From: Nocardioides agariphilus | GTDB lineage: Bacteria > Actinomycetota > Actinomycetes > Propionibacteriales > Nocardioidaceae | Direction of reading: 5' to 3' | Assembly: GCF_015352445.1 (NCBI RefSeq) | Contig: NZ_JADKPO010000021.1 | Span: forward strand, 20,945 to 84,944 | Length of the DNA: 64,000 nt | Part shown: positions 9,000 through 17,844 of the stretch, in pieces | Layout: each line of letters opens with the position of its first letter | Position numbering within the stretch: the stretch's first letter is position 1 | The notes under the pieces: model-generated | What the model saw: the letters and a program-made list of their open reading frames with translations, nothing else | What the model was told of the DNA's origin: nothing | The model's database searches: none | Position numbers and translations under genes: made by a program

Positions 9000-9707
9000 T
9001 CAGACAGCCTCGATCCGAGTGAGGTCGCCGAGGTGCTGGCGCTGTCCCCCGTCGTCGTCGAAGTTGGCCGGGTCGAGCCAGGCCTCGTGGGCAGCACGGA
9101 TGCGCGGCCACTCGGCGTCGGTGATCGAGAACCAGTCGGTGTCGCGGTTGCGGCCCTTGTAGACCAGGGCCTGACGGAACCGGCCCTCGTAGGTGAACCC
9201 GAGCCGCGCGGCCGCGCGGCGTGACGGCTCGTTGAGGGAGTCGCACTTCCACTCGTACCTGCGGTAGCCGAGGGCGTCGAAGACGTGGTGGGCCAGCAGG
9301 TACATCGCCTCCGTCGAGGCCGGCGTGCGCTGCATCGACCGGGCCAACAGGATGCCGCCGATCTCGACGACGCCGTTGGCCGGGTCTGCCCTCATCAAGG
9401 TGGCGATGCCCTCCGGACCACGCCCCCGCGGCGTGACCACGAAGCTCACGTCGGTGGGGTGGGCGAGCAGTTCGGCCACGAAGGTCTCCATCGAGGCCGG
9501 GCCCGTGGGGCGGTCGGCCGGACGGTAGGTCCACAACGCGTCGTCCTGGGGCCCCGAGAGCGCGTCGTACAACGCCGCCGAGTGGGCGTGCTCGAGGCCG
9601 GCGACGGTGACATAGCGACCGGTCAGCACCACAGGGGCCGGCGCGGGTCGTGGCTCCCAGTCGACGGGCTCGCCGAGCTCCTGCCCGTGCTGGTTGGTGC
9701 GCGTCAT
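9000..9707 (-). CDS. GNAT family N-acetyltransferase (RimJ-like)
   Basis: A 235-residue acetyltransferase of the RimJ/RimL group: VVEIGGILLARSMQRTPASTEA carries the acetyl-CoA-binding strand and loop, and YRRYEWKCDSLNEPSRRAAA is the conserved C-terminal motif, ending ARLGFTYEGRFRQ. Substrate is unknown. Its ATG overlaps the kynureninase TGA by four bases (ATGA), so the two are translationally coupled. That coupling raises the possibility that it acetylates a kynurenine-pathway amine, which is speculation. Confidence 0.85.
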   Translation of the reverse strand: MTRTNQHGQELGEPVDWEPRPAPAPVVLTGRYVTVAGLEHAHSAALYDALSGPQDDALWTYRPADRPTGPASMETFVAELLAHPTDVSFVVTPRGRGPEGIATLMRADPANGVVEIGGILLARSMQRTPASTEAMYLLAHHVFDALGYRRYEWKCDSLNEPSRRAAARLGFTYEGRFRQALVYKGRNRDTDWFSITDAEWPRIRAAHEAWLDPANFDDDGGQRQHLGDLTRIEAV

Positions 9708-10882
9708 CCCAGCAGCTCCCGCACGGCGGCGATGCCGCGGTCCACCTCGTCGTACGACGTGGACAGCGGCGAGAGCCCGACGCGCAGGCCGCCCGGGTCG
9801 CGGTAGTCGGGGATGACGTCTCGCTCCCACAGCGCCGCCACCACACGCTGCATGTCGCGATGGTGGAGCGTGACGTGGCCGCCGCGCCAGCCGGCGTCGC
9901 GTGGCGATGCGACCGTGACGCCGCGGCCGGAGAGGTGCTCGTCGGCCAGGGCGATGGCGTGCTCGGTGAGGCCGACGGACTTCTCGCGCACCGCTGCCAT
10001 GCCCACCTCGTCGACGAGGTCCACCATGTCGCTGACGGCGAGCATCGCCGTGACGGCCGGCGTCCCGGACAGGAATCGGCGGATGCCCTGGGTCGGCGTG
10101 TAGACCGGGCCCATCAGGAACGGGTCGGTCGCGCCCATCCAGCCCTGGATGGGCTGGCTCAGGTCGTCGAGGTGACGAGCCGCGACGTAGCAGTAGGCAG
10201 GCGACCCGGGGCCACCGTTGAGGTACTTGTAGGTGCAGCCGACCGCCAGGTCGGCCTGCCACGCGTCGAGCTCGACCGGCACCGACCCGCCCGAGTGCGA
10301 GAGGTCCCACAGGATCAGGGCGCCGGCATCGTGGGCGATCCTGGTCAGCGCGGAACCGTCGGCGAGGTAGGCCGACCGGTAGGCCACGTGGCTGGCGACG
10401 ACGAGCGCCGTACGCTCGCTCACCACGTCAGCGAGCAGCTCGGCTGTGATGCCGGCGCTGGTGTCGACGTCGACCCAACGCAGCGCCAGGCCGCACTCGC
10501 GGGCCACGCCGTCGGCGACGTAGCGGTCGGTGGGGAAGTTGTCGCGGTCGACCACGATCTCGGTCCGCCCCGGGCGCGCGGCGACGGCTGCCCGCATCAG
10601 CTTGTAGAGCAGGACGGTGGTCGAGTCGCCGACGGCGACCTGGCCCGGTGCGGCGCCGAGGAAGGTACGGCCGATGCGGTCCCCCAGCGTCAGCGGCAGG
10701 TCGAACCAGCGCTCGTCCCAGCCGCGGATCAGGCGGCCACCCCACTCCTCCAGCACGAACTCGCGAAGTCGCTCGGCGGTGACCTTCAGCGGCCGGCCCA
10801 GCGAGTTGCCGTCGAAGTAGACCAGGTCGGACTCCGCGCCGACGAAGCGGTCGCGGTACTGCTGCAGCGGGTCGTGGGGCAT
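9704..10882 (-). CDS. kynU: Kynureninase
   Basis: PLP-dependent hydrolysis of kynurenine to anthranilate and alanine. The 392-residue protein has the family hallmarks: YFDGNSLGRPLK near the N-terminus, LWDLSHSGGSVP (PLP aspartate and neighbours), and VGCTYKYLNGGPGSPAY with the Schiff-base lysine in the KYLNGGPG motif. A long frame runs upstream, but ATG 10882 (MPHDPLQQYRDRF) shares one base with the amidohydrolase stop (TGATG). Tryptophan 2,3-dioxygenase and a canonical formamidase are not in the window. Confidence 0.95.
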   Translation of the reverse strand: MPHDPLQQYRDRFVGAESDLVYFDGNSLGRPLKVTAERLREFVLEEWGGRLIRGWDERWFDLPLTLGDRIGRTFLGAAPGQVAVGDSTTVLLYKLMRAAVAARPGRTEIVVDRDNFPTDRYVADGVARECGLALRWVDVDTSAGITAELLADVVSERTALVVASHVAYRSAYLADGSALTRIAHDAGALILWDLSHSGGSVPVELDAWQADLAVGCTYKYLNGGPGSPAYCYVAARHLDDLSQPIQGWMGATDPFLMGPVYTPTQGIRRFLSGTPAVTAMLAVSDMVDLVDEVGMAAVREKSVGLTEHAIALADEHLSGRGVTVASPRDAGWRGGHVTLHHRDMQRVVAALWERDVIPDYRDPGGLRVGLSPLSTSYDEVDRGIAAVRELLG

Positions 10883-11730
10883 CAGGCCTCCGTCCGTATG
10901 ACGTGCGCGCCGGCCAGGCGGTCGGCGAAGGGTTCGGGCCCGTCCGGCACGTCGGTCTGCAGGCCGTCGTCGACACTCGTGAACGGCCAGGGGTCCGTCA
11001 GCGCCGCGAGCACCGCGTCGTCGTCGAGTCCGGCCTCGGACAACAGCCCGGTCTCGCGCAGGTTCAGGGCCTCGGGCAGCGGGCCGTTGCCGAGGTCGGT
11101 GCCGTAGAGCACGCGTCCGCCGGCTGCGGCGAAACGCGCCAGGTTGTCGACGGCCCGCTGCTGGTCGGGGGTCGCGGCGCCGTAGCCGTGGATGTCGAGC
11201 GTGCTGATCCAGACCTGCCCCGCCGCCACCGCCTCGGCCACCACCTCGTCGTCGAGTCGGTGAGTCCACGGCGTGTGCGCGAGCGCCCCCACTCCCCCGG
11301 CCAGGGCGAGCTCGACCATGCCGGGCCCCTCACAGTGCGCGACCACGGGGAGCCCGGCTGCCGTGGCCTCACCCACCACCTCGCGGAGGGACGACAGGTC
11401 GAGCACGGCACCGGCGTCACGGTTGAGGGTGGTCTTCACCAGGGCAGCACCCAGGGCCACCTGGTGCGCAACGGCTGCGGCGGCCGCTCGGGGCTCGGCG
11501 ACCTCGCTGGTGCAGCGAGGTGGCGCCCATCCACTCGCCCTCGGGTAGCCACCGGGCGCGGCCACGAACCTACCGGCGTACGACGTGGCCACCGCCGCGC
11601 TGGCCGCAAGAGCGACGACGTCGTCGTTCCAGCCGAGGTCCACGACCCGCCCGATCCCCGAGTCCGCCAGGCCCGTCAGGTCGACGAGTCCCACGTGCAC
11701 GTGGTGGTCGACGAACACGGGCGAGCGCAC
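10882..11730 (-). CDS. Amidohydrolase-superfamily protein coupled to kynureninase
   Basis: A 282-residue TIM-barrel amidohydrolase candidate. VFVDHHVHVGL has the metal-binding HxH, and LPVVAHCEGPG, LAHTPWTHR and LYGTDLGNG supply later His and Asp ligands. The family hydrolyses cyclic amides, amides and related bonds. Because its stop is fused to the kynureninase start, a role in making or salvaging kynurenine, for example N-formylkynurenine hydrolysis, is plausible but unproven; canonical KynB enzymes have a different fold. GTG 11730 is chosen because it places HxH at residue 8 to 10, normal for compact members. Confidence 0.72.
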   Translation of the reverse strand: MRSPVFVDHHVHVGLVDLTGLADSGIGRVVDLGWNDDVVALAASAAVATSYAGRFVAAPGGYPRASGWAPPRCTSEVAEPRAAAAAVAHQVALGAALVKTTLNRDAGAVLDLSSLREVVGEATAAGLPVVAHCEGPGMVELALAGGVGALAHTPWTHRLDDEVVAEAVAAGQVWISTLDIHGYGAATPDQQRAVDNLARFAAAGGRVLYGTDLGNGPLPEALNLRETGLLSEAGLDDDAVLAALTDPWPFTSVDDGLQTDVPDGPEPFADRLAGAHVIRTEA

Positions 11731-11768
11731 GGTGCCGACCCTAGTGCCGCGGGTGCGCGACGCCGGCG

Positions 11769-12779
11769 TCACTGGTAGCTGACGAACCTCACGGCAGGCC
11801 GGATCTTGCGCACGCGCTGCGGGGAGAACAGGTTGACGTCCTCGTCGTAGAACAGCTTGAAGCCCATCGCGAACTGGTCGGGCCGTGCGACCGCGTGGTA
11901 GGTCGCCAGCTTCTGGCGCTGGGTGCCGAAGCCATCGACGTGCTGCACCATGGCCAGCCCCTTGCGGTCCACCACCTTGTCGATGTTGCGGATCATCGAG
12001 GTGCGGAACTGGTGGAGGACGAACGCCTTCTCCGGCAGGCCGCGTCGTTGCTTGAGACCGGACAGCCACCTCGTGACCCGGTTGACCTCGACTGCGCCCA
12101 CGCTGCCGATCACCTGGGCCGGCACCTGCCGCGGGCCGACCCGCCACTCGGGGTCGAGCGCCAGACCGACCCACGGATCCTGAAGCGCCCACTTCCAGCG
12201 CTGGGCCACGGTGAGGAAGTCGGACCGGCCAGGCTGCAGGTCGAGCACCACGAGCGCGCCGTGACGGTGCGCAGCGGCGATGTAGTCGCGCACCGCCGCG
12301 TCGGAAATGTCGTGGCTGTAGTCGCCGTCAGGACCCGGCACCGCGTCGGCGACCGTGACGATCAGCTCATAGACCGGCTGGACCTGCTCGCCGTCTCGAC
12401 CGAACGGCTCGGCCGCCTTGAGCAGTCGCCGGTGCATGGTGTCGGGGTCCGCCTCACCCAGGACGCCGAGCACACCGGTGCCGGCCGTGCCGTAGTACGC
12501 GACCAGGAATCGGCGGTGCCCGAAGACCCTGGTGCCTCCGCCCGGCAGGTCCACGACCTCCTGGACCGCAGATACGGCGGCAGGTAGGGGGGCAGGTACC
12601 GCGGGCTGCCCGAGAGTGACCTCAGCCGGGGCCGCGGCCACCCGCGCGAGCGCTCCGTCAGGGGCGCGCCCGCCCTGCGCGCCGGCAGTGCTCAGCGATT
12701 CGACGCCGATGAAGGCCAGCCCCGCGATCGTCGCGATCACGAGCAGCCGCAGCGGCTTGTCGGCCGGGACCTTGCCCAT
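11769..12779 (-). CDS. Secreted TIM-barrel-like protein of unknown function
   Basis: A 336-residue protein with a hydrophobic N-terminal segment (LRLLVIATIAGLAFIGVESL, residues 10-29), a low-complexity Ala/Pro linker, and a globular part starting FLVAYYGTAGTGVLGVLGEA. Alternating strand-helix blocks such as GALVVLDLQPGRSDFLTVAQ, VGLALDPEWRVG and AFVLHQFRTSM suggest a glycoside-hydrolase-like barrel, but catalytic residues cannot be named. It is probably exported or membrane-tethered. ATG 12779 (MGKVPADKP) starts just before the hydrophobic segment. It is separated from both neighbours and probably monocistronic. Confidence 0.6.
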   Translation of the reverse strand: MGKVPADKPLRLLVIATIAGLAFIGVESLSTAGAQGGRAPDGALARVAAAPAEVTLGQPAVPAPLPAAVSAVQEVVDLPGGGTRVFGHRRFLVAYYGTAGTGVLGVLGEADPDTMHRRLLKAAEPFGRDGEQVQPVYELIVTVADAVPGPDGDYSHDISDAAVRDYIAAAHRHGALVVLDLQPGRSDFLTVAQRWKWALQDPWVGLALDPEWRVGPRQVPAQVIGSVGAVEVNRVTRWLSGLKQRRGLPEKAFVLHQFRTSMIRNIDKVVDRKGLAMVQHVDGFGTQRQKLATYHAVARPDQFAMGFKLFYDEDVNLFSPQRVRKIRPAVRFVSYQ

Positions 12780-12847
12780 GGCCGTGAGACTAGGAGCGGA
12801 CCGGATTGGTTGCCGGGACCCGCGCCGAGGCGGCGCCCGGGCCTGCC

Positions 12848-13963
12848 TCACCCATGGTGCGGCAGGGCGGTGATCGCCGGGCCCACGGCGACGGCGTCGA
12901 GGTCGGGCGCCGCGACCGGCAGCGGCCGTCTCGCCACGACCGACACCTTGCCCGAGGCCGCACGGCGGACCACGAGCGAGCAGTCCTCGTCAGCCGGGTC
13001 CGGACTGGTCAGGTCGGCGAGCGCCTCGTCGCGACAGGCCTGGACCAGCCTCGAGGCGATGTCGTAACCCAGGGCGGTGGTGGCGTCGGGACGCGCGCCG
13101 GTCCCGCGCTGGAGCGCGAGCACGAGATCGGGTACGTCGGCGCGGTGCCACGTGGAGGCGGCGTAGACGGCCCCGCCGCGGCCGAGGTCGGCCAGGTCGC
13201 GCTCGTCGACGCCGCGGCCGGCGATGACGATCTCGGCGGGCACGCGTGCGGCGCGCAGCGCCTCGACGATCTCTCGTAGCTGGTGTCCCGTGGCGTGCAC
13301 GGCGACGACCCGGGCCCCCGAGACGCGGGCGACCTGGGCGGCGGCGGTCGCGCTCCTCGGCCAGACCTCGACCGAGCCCGCGACGGACTCGCCGTGCTCG
13401 ACGTAGCCCGCGCGCAGGGCCACGACACCGTCGCCGCTCCCCTCGTCGCGGCTGACCAGCTGGAACAGCGAGCCCTGCAGGTGCTGGGCGGCCCACTGGC
13501 CCAGCACGTAGGCCTCCTGCCAGTGGTGTTCGGTCCGGCGCAGCACCCCTCTCCTGTGCTGCGCCGGGTGAGCGACCAGATCGCCCTCGTCGGCCACCAC
13601 GAGGCCGATACCGCGAGACGAGCAGAGCGGGCCCAGCAGGTCCGCCACACCGGCCGAGGTGACGACGAGGGCGTCCGCGCCTGCCTCGAGCAGCCTGGTG
13701 GCCGCGTCGACGAGGGCGGGTCCGAACGGCGTTGCGCCAGCCGCCGTCACGGACGCATGGAGGTCGCGAGCGTGCTCGAGACCGAGCCGGAGCCCGGCCA
13801 CCAGCCGATGTCCGCGACCAGGGCGGTCGGCCGGGTCGGTCACCAGGACGCCGAGGTGCAACGAGCGGCGGGTCGCCTCCGGGCGGCGCAGCAGGTCACG
13901 GCCAAGGACGCCGGCCGCCGGGCCGGGGCGGAGGGCGACGGGTCGCGAAGCGCTGGCCAGCAC
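12848..13963 (-). CDS. Periplasmic-binding-protein-like (type 1) protein without signal peptide
   Basis: A 371-residue protein whose body resembles type 1 periplasmic-binding folds of ABC substrate-binding proteins: LHLGVLVTDPADRPGRGHRL, then GADALVVTSAGVADLLGPLC, GARVVAVHATGHQLREIVEA and TTALGYDIASRLVQACRDEA. The N-terminus has no clear signal peptide or lipobox, and no permease or ATPase is beside it. It may be an intracellular sensor or a displaced binding protein. GTG 13963 has GAGGAGG eight bases upstream, a strong ribosome-binding site. Confidence 0.6.
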   Translation of the reverse strand: MLASASRPVALRPGPAAGVLGRDLLRRPEATRRSLHLGVLVTDPADRPGRGHRLVAGLRLGLEHARDLHASVTAAGATPFGPALVDAATRLLEAGADALVVTSAGVADLLGPLCSSRGIGLVVADEGDLVAHPAQHRRGVLRRTEHHWQEAYVLGQWAAQHLQGSLFQLVSRDEGSGDGVVALRAGYVEHGESVAGSVEVWPRSATAAAQVARVSGARVVAVHATGHQLREIVEALRAARVPAEIVIAGRGVDERDLADLGRGGAVYAASTWHRADVPDLVLALQRGTGARPDATTALGYDIASRLVQACRDEALADLTSPDPADEDCSLVVRRAASGKVSVVARRPLPVAAPDLDAVAVGPAITALPHHG

Positions 13964-14140
13964 GCTTGATGCCTCCTCGTGAGCGCACGACGGCGCGCCT
14001 CACGAACGGGGGGACGCCGAGAGCCTCGGACTGAGTGGACCGGGGCCGTGGTGACGACGCTAGGTCAGCGGTTCCCGCACCCGCCGCGGAACTCGCGAAC
14101 CTTCACCTTCCGGTCCAGTCATCCCCGGAGGTCGAAGGTC

Positions 14141-15817
14141 TCAGCCGCACACGGCTCCGTGGGCGGCGGACTGGACGAGCCGGACGTACTTGCCCAGCAC
14201 CCCGCGCGTGTAGACCGGCGGCAGCGGCTCCCAGCCCTGCTTGCGGTCCTCGAGGTCGGAGATCTCCACCTCGAGCGTGCGGTTGCGCACGTCGAGGGTG
14301 ATCGGGTCGCCGTCGCGCACGAACGCGATCGGGCCGCCGTCGACGGCCTCGGGCGCGATGTGGCCCACGCACAGGCCGGTCGTGCCGCCCGAGAAACGGC
14401 CGTCGGTCACCAGCAGCACGTCCTTGCCGAGGCCGGCCCCCTTGATCGCCCCGGTGATGGCCAGCATCTCGCGCATGCCGGGACCGCCCTTGGGGCCCTC
14501 GTAGCGGATCACCACGACGTCGCCGTGCCGGATCTGGCCGGCGGCCAGGGCGTCGAGCGCCGCCCGCTCGCGGTCGAAGACGCGAGCGGTGCCCCGGAAG
14601 ACGTCGTCGTCGAACCCGGCGCTCTTGACGACCGCACCCTCAGGTGCCAGCGAGCCGGTGAGGACGGTGATGCCGCCGGTGCGGTGGATCGGGCGGTCCA
14701 GGCTCCGGATCACGTCGTCGTCGAGGTCGGGCGGGGTCAGGTCGGCGAGGTTCTCGGCCAGCGTCTTGCCCGTCACCGTGAGCACGTCGCCGTTCATCAA
14801 GCCGGCGTCGAGCAGGGCTCGCATCACCACGGGGATGCCGCCCACCTTGTCGACGTCGTTCATCACGTAGCGGCCGAAGGGCTTGAGGTCGCCGAGGTGC
14901 GGCACCTTGTCGCCGATCCGGTTGAAGTCGTCGAGCTCGAGGTCGACGTCGGCCTCGCGGGCGATCGCCAAGAGATGGAGGACGGCGTTGGTGGAGCCAC
15001 CCAGCGCCATCACGACGGCGATGGCGTTCTCGAAGGCCTCGCGCGTCATCACCTGACGTGCCGTGATGCCCTGGCGCAGCATCTCCACGACGGCCTGCCC
15101 CGAGCGGTGGGCGAACCCGTCGCGGCGACGGTCCACTGCGGGCGGAGCGGCCGATCCGGGCAGCGACATGCCGAGCGCCTCGCCGACCGCGGCCATGGTG
15201 TTGGCGGTGTACATGCCGCCGCACGCGCCCTCGCCCGGGCAGATCGCCCGCTCGATGCGGTCGACCTCCTCGCGGGTGATCCTGCCCGCCAGGCACGCAC
15301 CGACGGCCTCGAAGGCGTCGATGATCGTCACGTCGTGGCCGTCGACCTGGCCGGGCATGATCGAACCGGCGTAGAGGAACACGCTGGCGAGGTCGAGGCG
15401 CGCAGCAGCCATCAGCATGCCGGGCAGCGACTTGTCGCACCCGGCCAGCAGCACCGAGCCGTCGAGCCGCTCGGCCATCATCACCGTCTCGACGGAGTCG
15501 GCGATCACCTCGCGCGAGACCAGGGAGAAGTGCATGCCCTCGTGGCCCATCGCGATGCCGTCGGACACCGAGATGGTGCCGAACTCGAGGGGGTAGCCGC
15601 CGGCCGCGTGCACGCCGTTCTTCACGGCCTTGGCCAGCCGGTCCAGGGAGAGGTTGCAGGGGGTGATCTCGTTCCACGACGACGCGACGCCGATCTGCGG
15701 CTTCACCCAGTCGTCGTCGCCCATGCCGACCGCCCGCAACATGCCCCTCGCGGCGGTCTTCTCCAGGCCGTCGGTGACGTCGCGCGAACGGGGCTTCATG
15801 TCGGGTGCTTCGGCCAT
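14141..15817 (-). CDS. ilvD: Dihydroxy-acid dehydratase
   Basis: Iron-sulfur enzyme that dehydrates dihydroxy acids to the 2-oxo precursors of valine and isoleucine, the third common step after IlvC. The 558-residue protein shows the three cluster-cysteine regions of the family: [22 protein letters not shown] and [14 protein letters not shown], plus [17 protein letters not shown] in the C-terminal domain. ATG 15817 is used; ATG 15799 is also possible. It is not in the ilvBNC operon but six kilobases away. The 135 bases upstream, before the SRPBCC gene end, presumably hold its promoter. Confidence 0.97.
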   Translation of the reverse strand: MAEAPDMKPRSRDVTDGLEKTAARGMLRAVGMGDDDWVKPQIGVASSWNEITPCNLSLDRLAKAVKNGVHAAGGYPLEFGTISVSDGIAMGHEGMHFSLVSREVIADSVETVMMAERLDGSVLLAGCDKSLPGMLMAAARLDLASVFLYAGSIMPGQVDGHDVTIIDAFEAVGACLAGRITREEVDRIERAICPGEGACGGMYTANTMAAVGEALGMSLPGSAAPPAVDRRRDGFAHRSGQAVVEMLRQGITARQVMTREAFENAIAVVMALGGSTNAVLHLLAIAREADVDLELDDFNRIGDKVPHLGDLKPFGRYVMNDVDKVGGIPVVMRALLDAGLMNGDVLTVTGKTLAENLADLTPPDLDDDVIRSLDRPIHRTGGITVLTGSLAPEGAVVKSAGFDDDVFRGTARVFDRERAALDALAAGQIRHGDVVVIRYEGPKGGPGMREMLAITGAIKGAGLGKDVLLVTDGRFSGGTTGLCVGHIAPEAVDGGPIAFVRDGDPITLDVRNRTLEVEISDLEDRKQGWEPLPPVYTRGVLGKYVRLVQSAAHGAVCG

Positions 15818-15952
15818 GTCGCGAGCCTACTTAAGCGACCGGGCGGTACGCCGGGGCGAGCGGAAGTGCGAGATCGCCCCACCGCTCGCGGGTGTGCTCG
15901 AGGACCCGGCCGGCGAAGGCCGAAGCGCCGGTGTCGGACTCGGCGACGACCC

Positions 15953-16417
15953 TCAGCCGGTGTGCTCGGCCACAGCCCTCAGGCGAGCCAGACCCTTCTC
16001 GAAGTCCTTGCCGACCAGCTTGTCCATCGGCACGACCTTGGCGAACAGGCCGGCGAACCCGCCCGGGGTCTGCCCTGTCATGGTCCAGGTGACGTCGGTG
16101 CCGGTGGCGGTGGGCCGCAGCGCGAGGCGGACCTTCGAGACGTTGCTGAACGGCTTGATGAACCTCACATCCACGTCGACCCCCTCAGGACCGGAGGCCG
16201 TGATCTCCATGCTGCCCTCGCCCGCCTTGCGGTTGCCCCTCCAGGCGTAGTGGGCGCCGATGCCCGCGTCGGGGCCGGAGTAGGACCGCTGCAGGTCGGG
16301 GTCGAGGTCCTCCCACGGGGACCACTTGATCCACTGGTGGAAGTCGTCGATCAGCGCGTGCACGGTGCCGGGCGCTGCGCTGATGGTGGTCGACCGACTG
16401 ACCTCGTAGCTGCTCAC
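15953..16417 (-). CDS. SRPBCC-family (polyketide cyclase/START-like) protein
   Basis: A 154-residue protein of the helix-grip fold. YEVSRSTTISAAPGTVHALI, DDFHQWIKWSPWEDLDPDLQ and a C-terminal amphipathic helix (MDKLVGKDFEKGLARLRAVA) match the SRPBCC/polyketide cyclase 2 family, which binds hydrophobic ligands. Function is unknown. It starts at GTG 16417, 12 bases after the BNR-repeat gene stop, so the two are co-transcribed. Members adjoining BNR-type genes occur in actinobacteria, but I know of no defined pathway. Confidence 0.82.
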   Translation of the reverse strand: MSSYEVSRSTTISAAPGTVHALIDDFHQWIKWSPWEDLDPDLQRSYSGPDAGIGAHYAWRGNRKAGEGSMEITASGPEGVDVDVRFIKPFSNVSKVRLALRPTATGTDVTWTMTGQTPGGFAGLFAKVVPMDKLVGKDFEKGLARLRAVAEHTG

Positions 16418-16429
16418 TGCCCGACCCTC

Positions 16430-17566
16430 TCAGAGCGAGGCGGCACGGACCACCATCACGTCGGGCAGGTCGGCCACGATCTGGCGCCAGGTGTTGCCGG
16501 AGTCGGAGGAGGCCCACACGGCGCCGTTGCGCGTGCCGACGTAGATGCCGGCGCTCTCGTGGTCGTCGGCCGTCATCGCGTCGCGCATCACCCCGACGTA
16601 GAAGGCGTCGGGCAGCCCTGTGCTGAGCTCCTCCCAGGTCTCCCCCGCGTCGTGGGAGCGCCACACGCGCGCCTTGCCCTCGGGCGGGTAACGACCGGCT
16701 GAGCCGTCGAGGGGGAAGACGTAGACGGTGTCGGGCTGGTGCGGGTGCACGACGATGGGGAACCCGAAGTCGGCGGGCAGGCCGTCGGCGATGGACTTCC
16801 AGATCATGCCCTCGTCGTCGGAGCGGTAGACACCCCCGTGGTTCTGCAGGTAGAGGCGCTCGGGGCGGGCGGGGTGTCGGGTGACCTTGTGCACGCACTG
16901 GCCGAAGGCGGGGTACTGCTGGCCCTCGGGCAGGAACTCGGCCCGGATGCCCTGGTTGCGGGCCTGCCAGGAGGCGCCGCCGTCGGTGGTCTGGTAGACG
17001 CCGCCCGTCGAGATCGCAGCCGTGACCGACTGCGGGTCGGTGGGGTGCGGGAGGATCGTGTGGAAGGCCTGGCCGCCGAACCCGGCGCCCCACTCGGGTC
17101 GCTCGGGGTGGTCCCACAGGGCCTGCTCGAGGCTGAAGGTCTCGCCCCTGTCGGTCGAGCGCCACACCGCGCCCGGCTCCGTGCCGGCGTAGACGACGCC
17201 GTCCTCGGGACCGGTCGCGAGCTGCCAGACGCGCGCCAGTGTCTCCTCGCTGCCCTCGGGGAACCGGATGGCGCCGTTGGGCGTCTCCTGCCAGCTCGCG
17301 CCGAGGTCGTCGGAACGCCAGACCTGTGGGCCCAGCCAGCTGGAGCTCGCGCCGGCCAGGAGGCGCGGGCCGGCCGAGTCACCGCCACCGCGCTTGTCGA
17401 CCAGGCAGGAGTAGACCTCCTCCATGTCGAAGTGGGGACCGCTGAAGTCCCACTCCTCGCGGGCCTCGTCGGACCGCCCGAGCCAGAGCCCCTTGCGGGT
17501 CCCGACCATGACGATGGTGCCGCCAGATGATGTGCCAGATGATGTGCCAGATGAGGTCTCGGCCAC
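16430..17566 (-). CDS. BNR/sialidase-like beta-propeller protein
   Basis: A 378-residue protein built of repeated blades with Asp-box signatures: VWRSDDLGASWQET, VWRSTDRGETFSLE, VYQTTDGGASWQAR, VYRSDDEGMIWKS, VWRSHDAGETWEEL and VWASSDSGNTWRQI. This is a VPS10/BNR-like propeller (exo-alpha-sialidase annotation class), but sialidase arginine-triad residues are not obvious and no signal peptide is seen, so an enzymatic role is doubtful. The N-terminus is a TSSGTSSGTSSG low-complexity stretch encoded by 12-base repeats. First gene of a pair with the SRPBCC protein. Confidence 0.82.
   Translation of the reverse strand: MAETSSGTSSGTSSGGTIVMVGTRKGLWLGRSDEAREEWDFSGPHFDMEEVYSCLVDKRGGGDSAGPRLLAGASSSWLGPQVWRSDDLGASWQETPNGAIRFPEGSEETLARVWQLATGPEDGVVYAGTEPGAVWRSTDRGETFSLEQALWDHPERPEWGAGFGGQAFHTILPHPTDPQSVTAAISTGGVYQTTDGGASWQARNQGIRAEFLPEGQQYPAFGQCVHKVTRHPARPERLYLQNHGGVYRSDDEGMIWKSIADGLPADFGFPIVVHPHQPDTVYVFPLDGSAGRYPPEGKARVWRSHDAGETWEELSTGLPDAFYVGVMRDAMTADDHESAGIYVGTRNGAVWASSDSGNTWRQIVADLPDVMVVRAASL
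17526..17554 (-). repeat. 12-base tandem repeat in the BNR gene 5' end
   Basis: The plus-strand unit GATGATGTGCCA occurs twice in full and once in part, encoding the Thr-Ser-Ser-Gly runs at the protein N-terminus. A likely length-variable microsatellite-like tract. Confidence 0.7.
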
Positions 17567-17646
17567 GGCTCGCTCCTCCTGTTTCGCGGGTCTTGTGGAT
17601 GGTAGACCGGCCCACTGACACCGATTCAGCGCGAGTTGCCGCCTGA

Positions 17647-17664
17647 GTGTCAGCGCGCTGACAC
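17647..17664. promoter_or_regulatory. Perfect 18-base palindrome, candidate operator
   Basis: GTGTCAGCGCGCTGACAC is its own reverse complement. It lies in the 278-base divergent gap between the BNR and EamA genes. A further half-site, CTGACAC, lies 25 to 30 bases upstream on the plus strand. The symmetry fits binding by a dimeric repressor; no regulator gene is adjacent. Confidence 0.5.
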
Positions 17665-17700
17665 AACGGGCTCGAGCGGCGCCTTAGGTTCTCGACTCGC

Positions 17701-17771
17701 GTGCCCGGGACCGTCACATCTCCCTGTCGGCGCTCCGCCTCGCGGCGGAAGGCCGTGACGGTCCCGGGCAC
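17701..17771. repeat. Long inverted repeat with 17-base perfect arms
   Basis: Arms 17701-17717 (GTGCCCGGGACCGTCAC) and 17755-17771 are perfect complements and enclose 37 bases that contain a smaller CCGCC/GGCGG stem. It is in the divergent gap ahead of the EamA gene, about 73 bases from its start. It is not placed after either gene, so it is not an ordinary terminator. Confidence 0.7.
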
Positions 17772-17844
17772 CTACGTCCCACCAGTTCCCCCGGCCGCGG
17801 CCCTCCGGGCGGCGATCGTCGCCGGACGGGTTGAATAGGCGCTC

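Noticed and set aside
13979-16702. 907-codon plus-strand frame across ilvD and the SRPBCC gene
   Set aside because: It runs antisense to well-supported genes and has no recognisable motif; third-position GC bias explains it.
16430-17566. True exo-sialidase
   Set aside because: Asp-box repeats are clear, but an arginine triad and catalytic Tyr/Glu pattern were not found and no signal peptide exists.
17701-17771. Inverted repeat considered as ends of an insertion sequence or MITE
   Set aside because: Only 37 bases lie between the arms, no target-site duplication is evident and no second copy is in the window.
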